Shown: piece after piece, positions 36,660 through 46,192 of the stretch
How positions within the stretch are numbered: position 1 is the stretch's first letter
How the letters are laid out: each line of letters begins with the position of its first letter
Assembly (NCBI RefSeq): GCF_030499535.1
Contig: NZ_JASTLB010000001.1
Location: forward strand, 1,984,001-2,048,000
Direction of reading: 5' to 3'
From: Streptomyces sp. TG1A-8
Lineage (GTDB): Bacteria; Actinomycetota; Actinomycetes; Streptomycetales; Streptomycetaceae
Length of the DNA: 64,000 nucleotides
The notes under the pieces: generated by a model
Told to the model about the DNA's origin: nothing
What the model saw: only the letters and a program-made list of their open reading frames with translations
The model's database searches: none
Position numbers and translations under genes: made by a program

Positions 36660-37104
36660 GGTACGGACGGCCGCCGGCCGGGGTCTTGGACGTTCTTGCG
36701 CTCCCGCCGGTAGGCGCCCGGTGGGACACCGACGATCCGGGTGAAGTGCCGGTTGAGGTGGGACTGGCCGGTGAACCCGACGGTGACGGCGGCCTGCGCG
36801 GGTGCGGTACCCGCGTCCAGCAGGAGCCGCGCGCGGCGCACCCCGGCGTCGGTCAGCCAGGTGTGCGGGGGCACGCCGTAGGTGTCGCGGAAGGCCCGCA
36901 GCAGCGCGAAGGGGCCGGTGCCGAGGTCGGTGGCCAGGCGCTGCAGGGTCGGCGGCCCGGCCATCCGCCCCTCCAGGACGGCACGCGCGCGTGCGGCGGT
37001 CCGGGCTCCGGCCGTCCGCGGCCGGCGCTGGGGCAGCGGGCCGACGCCGGGCAGGGCAGTTCCTCGTACCGCCAGTGCCGCGCCCGCTCGCCTGAACCCG
37101 TCAT
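36660..37104 (-). pseudogene. AraC-family regulator with internal deletion
   Basis: ATG 37104 starts MTGSGERARHWRYEELP, the usual N-terminus of an AraC regulator found with azlCD. The cupin sensor domain is then absent, and the frame shifts to a C-terminal part: RARAVLEGRMAGPPTLQRLATDLGT, FALLRAFRDTYGVPPHTWLTDAGVRRARLLLDAG and the second helix-turn-helix VGFTGQSHLNRHFTRIVGVPPGAYRRER. Both DNA-binding helices are preserved but not in frame with the start. The 3' limit is approximate. Confidence 0.65.
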
Positions 37105-37120
37105 GCCCCCATTGTCCGCC

Positions 37121-37156
37121 GGTCCCGCCGGTCCCGCCGGTCCCGCCGGTCCCGCC
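37121..37156. repeat. 9-bp tandem repeat (ggtcccgcc x4)
   Basis: Four perfect copies of ggtcccgcc at 37121-37156 lie between the AraC remnant and lhr, in the presumed lhr promoter region. Confidence 0.85.
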
Positions 37157-37265
37157 GGCACCCACCGTCGGCACCCACCGCCGCGGGCCGCCCGGCAACG
37201 GGCTCCGCGTCCGGCCGGCCGCCCGGGTCGGGCCGATTGTCAGTGGCCGGGTGCAGGATGGACGC

Positions 37266-40200
37266 ATGGTCAGCTCCGCACACCGGGCCCTCGACGGCTT
37301 CTCACCCGCGACCCGCGGCTGGTTCACGGGGGCGTTCTCCGCGCCCACCGCGGCCCAGGCCGGCGCGTGGCGGGCCATCGGGGAGGGCTCGGACGTGCTG
37401 GTGGTCGCCCCGACCGGCTCGGGCAAGACCCTGGCGGCGTTCCTCGCCGCCCTGGACCAGCTGGCCTCCACGCTCCCTCCGGCCGACCTGAAGAAGCGCT
37501 GCCGGGTGCTGTACGTGTCCCCGCTCAAGGCCCTGGCGGTCGACGTCGAGCGGAATCTGCGCAGCCCCCTGACCGGCATCCGCCAGGAGTCCGTGCGCCG
37601 GGGCCTGCCCGAGCCCGAGGTCAGGGTGGGCATCCGCTCCGGTGACACCCCGGCCGCCGAGCGGCGCGCGCTGTCCACGCGCCCGCCGGACATCCTGATC
37701 ACCACGCCCGAGTCGCTGTTCCTCATGCTGACCTCGGCCACGCGCGAGGCGCTGACCGGGGTGGAGACGGTGATCCTGGACGAGGTGCACGCGGTGGCGG
37801 GCACCAAGCGCGGCGCGCACCTCGCGCTGTCCCTGGAACGGCTGGACGAGCTGCTGCCCCGGCCGGCCCGCCGGATCGGCCTGTCGGCGACGGTGCGGCC
37901 GGTGGACGAAGTGGCCCGGTACCTCTCGCCGCGCCGCAAGGTGGAGATCGTCCAGCCCGACTCGGGCAAGGAGTTCGACCTGTCGGTGGTCGTCCCGGTC
38001 GAGGACATGGGCGAGCTGGGCGGCTCCCCGGCGGCCGACGGCGACGAGGGGGCGGAACGGCCGTCGATCTGGCCGCACGTCGAGGAGCGCATCGCCGACC
38101 TGGTGCAGGCCCACCGGTCCACGATCGTGTTCGCCAACTCGCGGCGCCTGGCCGAGCGGCTGTGCAACCGGCTCAACGAGATCGCCCACGAGCGGGCCAC
38201 GGGCGAGCCCCTGCAGGAGCATCACGCCCCGGCCGAGCTGATGGGCGGATCGGGCGCGGCCCAGGGCGCGCCCCAGGTGATCGCCCGCGCGCACCACGGC
38301 TCGGTCTCCAAGGAGCAGCGCGCCCTGGTCGAGGAGGACCTGAAGGCGGGCCGCCTGCCCGCCGTGGTGGCCACGTCCAGCCTGGAGCTGGGCATCGACA
38401 TGGGCGCCGTCGACCTCGTCGTGCAGGTCGAGTCCCCGCCGTCGGTGGCCTCCGGCCTGCAGCGCGTCGGCCGCGCGGGACACCAGGTGGGTGCCGTCTC
38501 CACCGGCGTGGTCTTCCCCAAGTACCGGGGCGACCTGGTGCAGGCGGCCGTGGTCACCGAGCGGATGCGCTCGGGCGCCATCGAGTCCCTCAGGGTGCCC
38601 TCGAACCCCCTGGACGTGCTCGCCCAGCAGCTCGTCGCCATGACGGCGCTGGACACCTGGCAGTTCGACGACCTGCTCGCCGTCGTCCGGCGGGCCGCGC
38701 CCTTCGCCTCGCTGCCCGAGTCGGCGTTCACGGCCACCCTCGACATGCTCGCGGGCCGCTACCCCTCGGACGCGTTCGCGGAGCTGCGCCCGCGCGTGGT
38801 CTGGGACCGCGTGGCCGGCACGATCACCGGCCGCCCCGGGGCCCAGCGCCTCGCCGTCACCTCCGGCGGCACGATCCCCGACCGGGGCCTGTTCGGCGTG
38901 TTCCTGGCCGGCTCCGACCCCAAGAAGGGCGGCGGCCGGGTCGGTGAGCTGGACGAGGAGATGGTGTACGAGTCCCGGGTGGGCGACGTCTTCACCCTGG
39001 GGACGAGTTCCTGGCGCATCGAGGACATCACGCGCGACCGCGTCCTGGTCTCCCCCGCGCCGGGTGTGCCGGGCAGGCTGCCGTTCTGGAAGGGCGACCA
39101 GCTGGGCCGCCCCCTGGAACTGGGGCGCGCGGTGGGCGCATTCCTGCGCGAGGTGGGCTCGCTGCCCAAGGAGGACGCCCGGCTGCGGCTGCTCGCCGCG
39201 GGCCTGGACGCCTGGGCGGTGGACAACGTGCTGTCCTACCTGGACGAGCAGCGGGAGGCCTGCGGGCACGTCCCGGACGACCGCACGATCGTGGTCGAGC
39301 GCTTCCGCGACGAGCTGGGTGACTGGCGGGTCGTCGTCCACTCCCCGTTCGGCGCCCAGGTCCACGCTCCCTGGGCGCTCGCCCTGGGCGCCCGCCTCTC
39401 CGAGCGGTACGGCATGGACGCGCAGGTCATGCACGCCGACGACGGCATCGTGCTGCGCCTGCCCGACGCCGACGTGATGGGCCTGGACCTGCTCGACCAG
39501 GAGCCCGTGGGGGCCGGCGCCGAGTACGACGGCGAGCGGGAACCGGTGGGCGCGGCGGACGTCGCCTTCGACAAGGGCGAGGTCGACCGGATCGTCACCG
39601 ACCAGGTCGGCGGCTCCGCGCTGTTCGCCTCCCGGTTCCGCGAATGCGCCGCGCGCGCACTGCTGTTGCCGCGCCGCAGGCCCGGCACCCGCACCCCGTT
39701 GTGGCAGCAGCGCCAGCGGGCGGCCCAACTGCTCCAGGTGGCGAGCGAGTTCGGTTCGTTCCCGATCGTCCTGGAAGCGGTCCGCGAATGCCTGCAGGAC
39801 GTCTTCGACGTCCCCGGGCTGGTCGAGCTGATGGGTGACATCGAGTCCCGCAGGGTCCGCCTGGTCGAGGTCACCACCCCCGGGCCGTCCCCCTTCGCCC
39901 GCTCCCTGCTGTTCGGGTACGTCGCCCAGTTCCTGTACGAGGGCGACTCCCCGCTCGCCGAGCGCCGTGCCGCCGCGCTCTCCCTGGACTCCCGGCTGCT
40001 GGCCGAGCTGCTGGGCCAGGCGGAGCTGCGCGAACTGCTCGACGCGGAGGCGCTCACCGAGCTGGAGCGCGAACTGCAGTGGCTGACCGAGGACCGCCGG
40101 ATCAAGGACGTCGAGGGCGTGGCCGACGTACTGCGTCTGCTCGGCCCGCTGACGGACGCCGAACTGGCCGAGCGGGGCGCCGAGCCGCAGTGGGGCCAGG

Positions 40201-42230
40201 AGCTGGCAGCCGCCCGCCGGGCCATCCGGGTCCGGATCGGCGGTACCGACCACTGGGCGGCCGTCGAGGACGCGGGCCGCCTGCGCGACGCGCTCGGCAC
40301 GGCGCTGCCGGTCGGAGTGCCCGAGGCCTTCACCGAACCCGTCAAGGATCCCCTCGGTGACCTCCTCGCGCGCCACGCCCGCACCCACGGCCCGTTCACG
40401 TCGGCCACCGCGGCGGCCCGGTTCGGCCTGGGCGTGGCGGTCACCGAGGGCGCCCTGCACCGGCTCGCCGCGAACGGCCGTGTCGTGCAGGGCGAGTTCC
40501 ATCCGGCGGGCATCGGCCAGGAGTGGTGCGACACCGCCGTACTGCGCCGGTTGCGCCGCCGTTCCCTGGCGGCCCTGCGCCAGGAACTGGAGCCCGTGGC
40601 GCCGGCCGCCCTCGCCCAGTTCCTGCCGCAGTGGCAGCACATCGGCAGGGGCCACGGCCTGCGCGGCGTCGACGGACTGGTGCGCGCCGTCGAGCAGGTG
40701 CAGGGCGCGTCCGTGCCCGCCTCCGCGCTGGAGAGGCTGGTGCTGCCCTCGCGGGTGGCCGGCTACACGCCCGCGATGCTCGACGAACTCACCGCCGCGG
40801 GCGAGGTGGTGTGGGCCGGCGCGGGTGCCCTGCCCGGCAAGGACGGCTGGGTCTCCCTCTACCTGGCGGACGCCGCCCCACTGCTGCTGCCGCCGCCGCA
40901 CCCGCTGGAGCTGACCGCGCTCCACCAGTCCGTGCTGGACGCCCTCTCCGGCGGCTACGGCCTGTTCTTCCGGCAGATCGCCGACCGGGTCCGTGCCGGC
41001 GCGCACCCGGAGGTCACCGAGTCCCGGCTCGCGGACGCCCTGTGGGACCTGGCCTGGTCGGGACGGCTCACCAACGACACGCTGACGCCGATGCGTTCCC
41101 TCCTGGGATCGGGCCGTACCGCCGGCTCGACGGCCCACCGCGCCAAGCGCACGGTGCCGCGCGGGCGCTACGGCTCCCCGACGGCCGCGTCCCGCACCGG
41201 TCCGCCGACCGTGGCCGGCCGCTGGTCGCTGCTGCCCGCGCCGGAACCGGACGCCACCGTGCGGGTCCACGCCCTGGCCAGCACCCTCCTGGACCGGCAC
41301 GGCGTGGTCACCCGGGGGGCGGTCGCCGCGGAGGGCGTCGAGGGCGGCTTCTCGGCGGTGTACCGCGTCCTGTCCGTCTTCGAGGAGAGCGGCCGGGCGC
41401 GCCGCGGTTACGTGGTCGAGGGGCTGGGCGCCGCCCAGTTCGCGATGGACGGCGCGGTCGACCGCCTCCGCGCGGTGTCCAACGCCCGCGAGCGCGGCGA
41501 GGGCCTGCCCGCCCCTGGCCCGCGGAACGGCTTCGCGCTCCCCCGCGCCCCCGGTGACGAAAGCACCCCGCCCCCCACGGACGGCGGCCACGCCACGCCC
41601 GGCGCCTTCGACCGGACCGACGGCGCACTCGCCCACCCGGACCCCGACGGCGGCTTCACCCGGCCGCCGGAGAACTCCGCCGTCCCGCAGGACCACCTCT
41701 CCCCGCGCGCCCCCACCCCCACCGGCCCCTTCGCCGCCCCCGGTCACGGCGGCCCGCGGGGCGGCGGCTCCGCCTCCCCGTACGGCCCGGGGGCCGGCCG
41801 GGGCTTCGGCGACCGCCGCACCCCCTCCCCGGCCCCCGACCCGCGCGCGGTGGTGCTCGCCGCGGCGGACCCGGCCAACGCCTACGGCGCCGCCCTGCCC
41901 TGGCCCGAACCGCCGGCGGGTGCCGGGCACAAACCGGGCCGCAAGGCGGGCTCACTGGTCGTCCTGGTGGAGGGCGAGCTGACGCTCTACGTGGAGCGCG
42001 GCGGCAGGACGCTGCTGGCCTGGCCCGCGGACCCGGACGCCGCCCCGGCCGACGACCCACGCCTGCGCTTGGCCGCCGAGGCCCTCGCGACAGCCGCCCG
42101 AGCGGGCTCCCTCGGCACGCTCATGGTCGAGCGGATCAACGGCGCCCAGGCCCTGACCTCCCCGGCCGGCGCCCTCCTGGAAGGAGCGGGCTTCGTCGCC
42201 ACCCCGCGCGGCCTGCGCCTGAGAGCCTGA
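37266..42230 (+). CDS. lhr: Lhr-type ATP-dependent DNA helicase (large helicase-related)
   Basis: 1654 aa. The SF2 core occupies residues 1-~450: Q-motif AFSAPTAAQAGAW, Walker A VVAPTGSGKTLAAF, DEVH in ILDEVHAVAGTKRGAH, SATVRPVDEVARYL (motif III), SSLELGIDMGAVDLVVQVESP, and QRVGRAGHQ (motif VI). The Lhr winged-helix and beta-barrel domains follow. A low-complexity Pro/Gly-rich insert lies at ~1415-1535, then the conserved C-terminal LVVLVEGELTLYVERGGRTLL. Lhr proteins are 3'-5' helicases of DNA repair. ATG 37266 has AGGA upstream. nei follows on the same strand. Confidence 0.93.
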   Translation: MVSSAHRALDGFSPATRGWFTGAFSAPTAAQAGAWRAIGEGSDVLVVAPTGSGKTLAAFLAALDQLASTLPPADLKKRCRVLYVSPLKALAVDVERNLRSPLTGIRQESVRRGLPEPEVRVGIRSGDTPAAERRALSTRPPDILITTPESLFLMLTSATREALTGVETVILDEVHAVAGTKRGAHLALSLERLDELLPRPARRIGLSATVRPVDEVARYLSPRRKVEIVQPDSGKEFDLSVVVPVEDMGELGGSPAADGDEGAERPSIWPHVEERIADLVQAHRSTIVFANSRRLAERLCNRLNEIAHERATGEPLQEHHAPAELMGGSGAAQGAPQVIARAHHGSVSKEQRALVEEDLKAGRLPAVVATSSLELGIDMGAVDLVVQVESPPSVASGLQRVGRAGHQVGAVSTGVVFPKYRGDLVQAAVVTERMRSGAIESLRVPSNPLDVLAQQLVAMTALDTWQFDDLLAVVRRAAPFASLPESAFTATLDMLAGRYPSDAFAELRPRVVWDRVAGTITGRPGAQRLAVTSGGTIPDRGLFGVFLAGSDPKKGGGRVGELDEEMVYESRVGDVFTLGTSSWRIEDITRDRVLVSPAPGVPGRLPFWKGDQLGRPLELGRAVGAFLREVGSLPKEDARLRLLAAGLDAWAVDNVLSYLDEQREACGHVPDDRTIVVERFRDELGDWRVVVHSPFGAQVHAPWALALGARLSERYGMDAQVMHADDGIVLRLPDADVMGLDLLDQEPVGAGAEYDGEREPVGAADVAFDKGEVDRIVTDQVGGSALFASRFRECAARALLLPRRRPGTRTPLWQQRQRAAQLLQVASEFGSFPIVLEAVRECLQDVFDVPGLVELMGDIESRRVRLVEVTTPGPSPFARSLLFGYVAQFLYEGDSPLAERRAAALSLDSRLLAELLGQAELRELLDAEALTELERELQWLTEDRRIKDVEGVADVLRLLGPLTDAELAERGAEPQWGQELAAARRAIRVRIGGTDHWAAVEDAGRLRDALGTALPVGVPEAFTEPVKDPLGDLLARHARTHGPFTSATAAARFGLGVAVTEGALHRLAANGRVVQGEFHPAGIGQEWCDTAVLRRLRRRSLAALRQELEPVAPAALAQFLPQWQHIGRGHGLRGVDGLVRAVEQVQGASVPASALERLVLPSRVAGYTPAMLDELTAAGEVVWAGAGALPGKDGWVSLYLADAAPLLLPPPHPLELTALHQSVLDALSGGYGLFFRQIADRVRAGAHPEVTESRLADALWDLAWSGRLTNDTLTPMRSLLGSGRTAGSTAHRAKRTVPRGRYGSPTAASRTGPPTVAGRWSLLPAPEPDATVRVHALASTLLDRHGVVTRGAVAAEGVEGGFSAVYRVLSVFEESGRARRGYVVEGLGAAQFAMDGAVDRLRAVSNARERGEGLPAPGPRNGFALPRAPGDESTPPPTDGGHATPGAFDRTDGALAHPDPDGGFTRPPENSAVPQDHLSPRAPTPTGPFAAPGHGGPRGGGSASPYGPGAGRGFGDRRTPSPAPDPRAVVLAAADPANAYGAALPWPEPPAGAGHKPGRKAGSLVVLVEGELTLYVERGGRTLLAWPADPDAAPADDPRLRLAAEALATAARAGSLGTLMVERINGAQALTSPAGALLEGAGFVATPRGLRLRA

Positions 42231-42291
42231 GCGCGGGCCGCCGGCCGGGGCAGGGACCGCCGTGCGCCGGCCCGCGTGGCACCCTTGAGCC

Positions 42292-43140
42292 ATGCCCGAA
42301 GGTGACACGGTCTGGCAGGCCGCCCGGCGGCTCCACGAGGCCCTCGCGGGCGAGGTGCTGACCCGCAGCGACTTCCGGGTCCCCAGGTACGCCACGGTCG
42401 ACCTCACCGGCCGTACGGTCGTGGACACGATCTCCCGGGGCAAACACCTGCTCACCCGTGTCGAGGGCGGTCTGACGCTGCACACCCACCTGCGCATGGA
42501 GGGCGCCTGGAAGGTGTTCGGGACGGACGAGCGCTGGCGGGGCGGCCCGGGCCACCAGATCCGCGCGGTCCTCGGCACCGCCGACCGCACGGCCGTCGGC
42601 TACCGCCTGCCGGTGGTGGAGTTGCTGCGCACCGGCGAGGAGGAGCGGGCCGTCGGCCACCTCGGTCCCGACCTGCTCGGCCCAGACTGGGACCCGGAGC
42701 GCGCCCTGGCCAACCTCCTCGCGGATCCCGCCCGTCCCCTCGGCGAGGCCCTGCTCGACCAGCGCGTCTTCGCCGGGATCGGCAACGTCTACAAGAGCGA
42801 GCTGTGCTTCCTGCTCGGTGTGACCCCCTGGCTGCCGGTCGGGGCGCTGCCCGCGGACCGCGCCGCGAACCTGCTCGCCCTGGCCAAGAAGCTGCTGGAG
42901 GCGAACCGCGAACGCCCGGTCCGGCAGACCACCACCGGCCTGCACCGGCAGAACCTGTTCGTCTACGGCTGCGCGTCCCGGCCCTGTCTGCGCTGCGGCA
43001 CGCCCGTCCGCGTCACCGACCAGGGTGACGGCACACGGGAACGCCCCACCTACTGGTGTCCCACCTGCCAGCCGGGCCCCGCACCCGCGCCCGGAACGGC
43101 ACAGAACCGGCGCCACCGCCATCCCCGCCCGGGCAGGTGA
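42292..43140 (+). CDS. nei: DNA glycosylase/AP lyase, Fpg/Nei family (endonuclease VIII type)
   Basis: 282 aa. It begins with the catalytic MPEGDTVW (Pro2 nucleophile, Glu3). The central GKHLLTRVEGGLTLHTHLRMEGAW and helix-two-turn-helix DQRVFAGIGNVYKSELCF are followed by a zinc finger with CLRCG...YWCPTC. It removes oxidised bases and cleaves the AP site. 61 bp after lhr on the same strand, so probably a repair operon. A basic Pro-rich tail of ~30 residues is extra. Confidence 0.93.
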   Translation: MPEGDTVWQAARRLHEALAGEVLTRSDFRVPRYATVDLTGRTVVDTISRGKHLLTRVEGGLTLHTHLRMEGAWKVFGTDERWRGGPGHQIRAVLGTADRTAVGYRLPVVELLRTGEEERAVGHLGPDLLGPDWDPERALANLLADPARPLGEALLDQRVFAGIGNVYKSELCFLLGVTPWLPVGALPADRAANLLALAKKLLEANRERPVRQTTTGLHRQNLFVYGCASRPCLRCGTPVRVTDQGDGTRERPTYWCPTCQPGPAPAPGTAQNRRHRHPRPGR

Positions 43141-43213
43141 CGCCCGGCACCGGGCACCGGCCCGCCCCGCCGCACGGCGCCGGGGAGTCGCAGGACGCCG
43201 GGCGAACCGGCGC

Positions 43214-43492
43214 TCACAGCCTGGCGGACTCCTCGCCCGCACGGGGCTCCGCCGCCGCACGGGCGGCCTGCCCCGCCCGCCAGGCGGCCGGCCACCGCCC
43301 CACCCCGAGGGCGCCCACGGCCCGCCGCTCGGGCACGCAGTGCACCGGCAGCACGCTCAGCCCCCACCCCCCGGCCGCGACGGCCCCTTCGAGAACGCCC
43401 GCTCCCTCCCCGAGGACGATCCGCAGCACGGCCCACCACCACGCGGCTCCCAGCGCCAGCACGACTCCCCAGCACATCGCCCGCCTCACCAT
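43214..43492 (-). CDS. Small hypothetical membrane protein
   Basis: 92 aa. One clear hydrophobic segment (CWGVVLALGAAWWWAVLRIVLG) and a second weaker one (VAAGGWGLSVLPVHC). A strong SD GGAGGT sits 6 nt before ATG 43492. The last ~40 residues are Ala/Arg-rich and cytoplasmic. No known domain. Convergent with nei. Confidence 0.6.
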   Translation of the reverse strand: MVRRAMCWGVVLALGAAWWWAVLRIVLGEGAGVLEGAVAAGGWGLSVLPVHCVPERRAVGALGVGRWPAAWRAGQAARAAAEPRAGEESARL

Positions 43493-43710
43493 GGCGCCAC
43501 CTCCGGCCGGACGCTAGAACCGCTGCCTGCACGCAGGGGAGGGCGCACCGGCGGGTCACCGGTGCAGCGCCGGTGCCACGGGACAGGGCCCGTCCGGAAT
43601 CCGGGGCCCGGGCCGGGGGCCGACGGCGCGGCCCCGGGAGCGGCGGGCCGCAGGACGGCCCCCGCGGGGGAGGGCGGCCCGGCACCGGGCGGGCGCCCGG
43701 GGTCCACGCG

Positions 43711-44181
43711 CTACGCGTTCTCCGCCTGGAACATCCAATGGTGCTTCTCGAGGTCCGCGGTGATGCCGATGAAGATGTCCTGGGAGACGGGGTCCGCCTC
43801 CGCGGTGCCCTCGACCCGGCCGCGCATCCGGGTGATCACCGCGCCGAGGGCGGCCACCATGGTCCCGACGGCGTCCGTGTCCTTGATCCAGCCGGCCGGG
43901 GTGGTCCCCAGGCCGCTGCCGGAAGCCACGGTGGCCGCACGGCCGTCCGGCGGGACGCCGAGCGTGGAGGCCCGCTCGGCCACCGTGTCGGAGTGGGTGC
44001 GGGCGGAGGTGACGACATCGTCCAGCTGGAGGTGTATGGACCGGAAGCGCGGTCCGACGATGTTCCAGTGGATCTGCTTGGCGACCAGCGAGAGGTCCAC
44101 CAGATCCAGCAGGGCGCCCTGCAGCGCCTCGGCCACGGTCTTCAGGTCGTCGTCGGGCAGGGAGCTCTTCACGACGTACAT
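43711..44181 (-). CDS. dps: Dps-family ferritin-like DNA-binding protein
   Basis: 156 aa. Ferroxidase-site pattern: LVAKQIHWNIVGPRFRSIHLQLDDVVTSARTHSDTVAERA, with the His, Asp and Glu ligands in place, and a final helix DLEKHHWMFQAENA. Dps dodecamers store iron and protect DNA under stress. ATG 44181 follows SD GGAGGAAACGG; longer readings upstream are rejected. Streptomyces encode several Dps paralogues; this position corresponds to the one called DpsB in S. coelicolor. There is no long DNA-binding tail. Confidence 0.9.
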   Translation of the reverse strand: MYVVKSSLPDDDLKTVAEALQGALLDLVDLSLVAKQIHWNIVGPRFRSIHLQLDDVVTSARTHSDTVAERASTLGVPPDGRAATVASGSGLGTTPAGWIKDTDAVGTMVAALGAVITRMRGRVEGTAEADPVSQDIFIGITADLEKHHWMFQAENA

Positions 44182-44290
44182 CCGTTTCCTCCGATGCTGG
44201 GCGCCGGCACGTCCTTCCACCATGACCCGCCCACGGGACACCGGCAAACGGGCACCGAAGGGACATGGCACGGTGGAGGAGGCCGAAGAG

Positions 44291-44339
44291 AGCCCCGGCC
44301 GGGATCCCAGGTCTCCGCCTGGGCAGCCCGGCCGGGGCT
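44291..44339 (-). terminator. Terminator between clgR and dps
   Basis: A 13-bp perfect stem (44291-44303 with 44327-44339) plus an inner cccagg/cctggg helix lies about 48 nt after the clgR stop. Confidence 0.75.
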
Positions 44340-44386
44340 TCACACGTATCGGGGGGTGTCGAGTCGCTAGGCCGCGCTCGCGCACG

Positions 44387-44761
44387 TCACGCGGCGACCA
44401 CGTCCACCGCTTCGGCGGGCGCCTTGATGGTCACCCGTTCCGGTGGCACACCGGTCACCGAGACGGAGCCCAGCATCGGACGGACCGGCGCGGGCACGGG
44501 CTGGGTGGCCGCGGCGGACTGGGCCAGTTCGGCGAGCGCCAGTTCGTCGCTCACCTCTCGCATGAGTTCCGACATCCGTACGTCCAGCGCGTCGCAGATG
44601 GCGGAGAGCAGCTCGGAGGAAGCCTCCTTCTGCCCCCGCTCCACCTCGGAGAGATAGCCGAGTGAGACTCGGGCGGACGAGGAGACTTCGCGCAGAGTAC
44701 GGCCCTGGCGTTGGCGCTGCCGACGCAGCACGTCACCCAGCAGGCGACGGAGCAGGATCAT
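44387..44761 (-). CDS. clgR: XRE-type transcriptional activator ClgR
   Basis: 124 aa. Helix-turn-helix: [61 protein letters not shown]. ClgR activates clp protease and lon genes in actinobacteria. The protein ends VDVVAA, and in S. lividans the terminal Ala-Ala of ClgR is the degradation signal for ClpP, giving feedback. SD GAGGAGGGAG precedes ATG 44761. It lies just downstream of pgsA-cinA, the same context as mycobacterial clgR. Confidence 0.9.
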   Translation of the reverse strand: MILLRRLLGDVLRRQRQRQGRTLREVSSSARVSLGYLSEVERGQKEASSELLSAICDALDVRMSELMREVSDELALAELAQSAAATQPVPAPVRPMLGSVSVTGVPPERVTIKAPAEAVDVVAA

Positions 44762-44870
44762 CGGTGGCTCCCTCCTCGGACCGCGTAGCCGCATCCTTCT
44801 CGCCCCACCGTACCGCCTCGCGCCGCGGCCGTGCGGGGAGCGATGTCGTGTTCACTCAGGGCTGCAAACA

Positions 44871-45416
44871 TCAAAACCCCCCGTTCCGTTCCGTATCCTG
44901 TGCCCGCTCATTCCCAGTCTGTTCGCCCACGAGCTCCTTCAGGAGCACTGCGAGTACGCTCCGTACACTCTCCATACGAATTTCCGCACGGTCGCCGTTC
45001 AACCGCAGGGCCTCGACTTTTCCGCCACCGGCGGAACCGGAGCCGGCGGCGGGCGGCCCGTCGACGGCGACGAACACCGTCCCGACGGGCTTGCCGTCCT
45101 GCGGGTCGGGCCCGGCGACCCCGGTCGTCGCGATGCCCCAGTCGGCCCCCAGGACCGTGCGCACACCGGCCGCCATCTGACCCGCGACCTGCGGGTCCAC
45201 CGCCCCGTGCCGTGCCAGGAGGGCGGCGTCGACGCCCAGCAGTGCGTGCTTCAGCCCGGTGGCGTAGGCGGTGACCGAGCCCCGGAAGACCTTGGACGCC
45301 CCCGGGACGGCCGTGATCTCCGCCGCCACCAGCCCACCGGTGAGCGACTCGGCGACGGCAAGGGTCTCGCCCCTCACGGTCAGTAGTCGCACCAGTTCAG
45401 TGGCCGGGGAATTCAC
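44871..45416 (-). CDS. cinA: CinA C-terminal family nicotinamide-nucleotide amidase (PncC-like)
   Basis: 181 aa covering only the amidohydrolase domain: AVAESLTGGLVAAEITAVPGASKVFRGSVTAYATGLK and IATTGVAGPDPQDGKPVGTVFVAV. The enzyme deamidates NMN in the pyridine nucleotide cycle. GTG 45416 overlaps the pgsA stop (GTGA), so it is translationally coupled. The N-terminal molybdopterin-binding domain of full CinA is absent, as is usual in this clade. Confidence 0.9.
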   Translation of the reverse strand: MNSPATELVRLLTVRGETLAVAESLTGGLVAAEITAVPGASKVFRGSVTAYATGLKHALLGVDAALLARHGAVDPQVAGQMAAGVRTVLGADWGIATTGVAGPDPQDGKPVGTVFVAVDGPPAAGSGSAGGGKVEALRLNGDRAEIRMESVRSVLAVLLKELVGEQTGNERAQDTERNGGF

Positions 45417-46192
45417 GCTTCCGTCTCCTCCAACGCCGCCGCGCGCTCGGCGATTCCCCGCCGGCGCAGCACAATGGCCTGTCTCACGTAGTCCAGACCC
45501 GTGGCGACCGTGAGAACGACCGCCAGCGCCATCACCCAGAACCTCAGACTGGCCAGCCACCCCGTCAGCGCCAGGACGTACATGCCCACGGCCACGCCCT
45601 GGGTGAGCGTCTTGAGCTTGCCGCCCCGGCTCGCCGGGATCACGCCGTAGCGGATGACCAGGAAACGCAGCAGCGTGATGCCCAGCTCCCGGCCGAGGAT
45701 GACCGCGGTCACCCACCACGGCAGGTCGCCCAGGGCGGACAGGCAGACGAGCGCCGCCCCCATGATCGCCTTGTCGGCGATGGGGTCGGCGATCTTGCCG
45801 AAGTCGGTGACCAGGTTGTAGGTGCGCGCCAGGTGCCCGTCGAACAGGTCGGTGATCATGGCGATCGCGAAGGCCGCCCAGGCGAGCGAGCGCCAGGCCG
45901 GGTCGTAGCCGCCGCCCGCCAGCATCAGCGCCACGAAGCCGGGGACGAGCAGCAGCCGCACCATCGTCAGCAGGTTGGCGACGTTCCACACGCTGGCCTG
46001 GTTGACGGCCGCCGCCGCCAGCTTCCCGCCGCGCGCGGTCCGTACGCCGTCCTCCGGCCCGGGAGCGGGACCGGCGGGACCGGGAGTGCCCCCGGATGCC
46101 CCGGACGCGGTGCCGTCGGCAGCGGTGGCCGGCCCACGGGCGCCCGGTGCGCCGGAGGAGCCGCCCGCGGCGGATGCCGGGACTCCGGTCAT
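45413..46192 (-). CDS. pgsA: CDP-diacylglycerol-glycerol-3-phosphate 3-phosphatidyltransferase
   Basis: 259 aa. The CDP-alcohol phosphotransferase motif D-x2-DG-x2-AR-x8-G-x3-D-x3-D is seen as [26 protein letters not shown]. Six or so TM helices. Residues 1-60 are a Gly/Ala/Pro-rich extension. It makes phosphatidylglycerophosphate. ATG 46192 overlaps the rimO stop (ATGA) and has SD GAGGAGG. Paralogues exist in actinobacteria, so the exact alcohol acceptor is inferred from family. Confidence 0.9.
   Translation of the reverse strand: MTGVPASAAGGSSGAPGARGPATAADGTASGASGGTPGPAGPAPGPEDGVRTARGGKLAAAAVNQASVWNVANLLTMVRLLLVPGFVALMLAGGGYDPAWRSLAWAAFAIAMITDLFDGHLARTYNLVTDFGKIADPIADKAIMGAALVCLSALGDLPWWVTAVILGRELGITLLRFLVIRYGVIPASRGGKLKTLTQGVAVGMYVLALTGWLASLRFWVMALAVVLTVATGLDYVRQAIVLRRRGIAERAAALEETEA

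Noticed and set aside
37302..41930. Very long minus-strand ORF (1542 codons) opposite lhr
   Set aside because: It is the antisense frame of lhr, Gly/Arg/Gln/Val-rich with no domain. High-GC genes routinely leave their opposite strand open.
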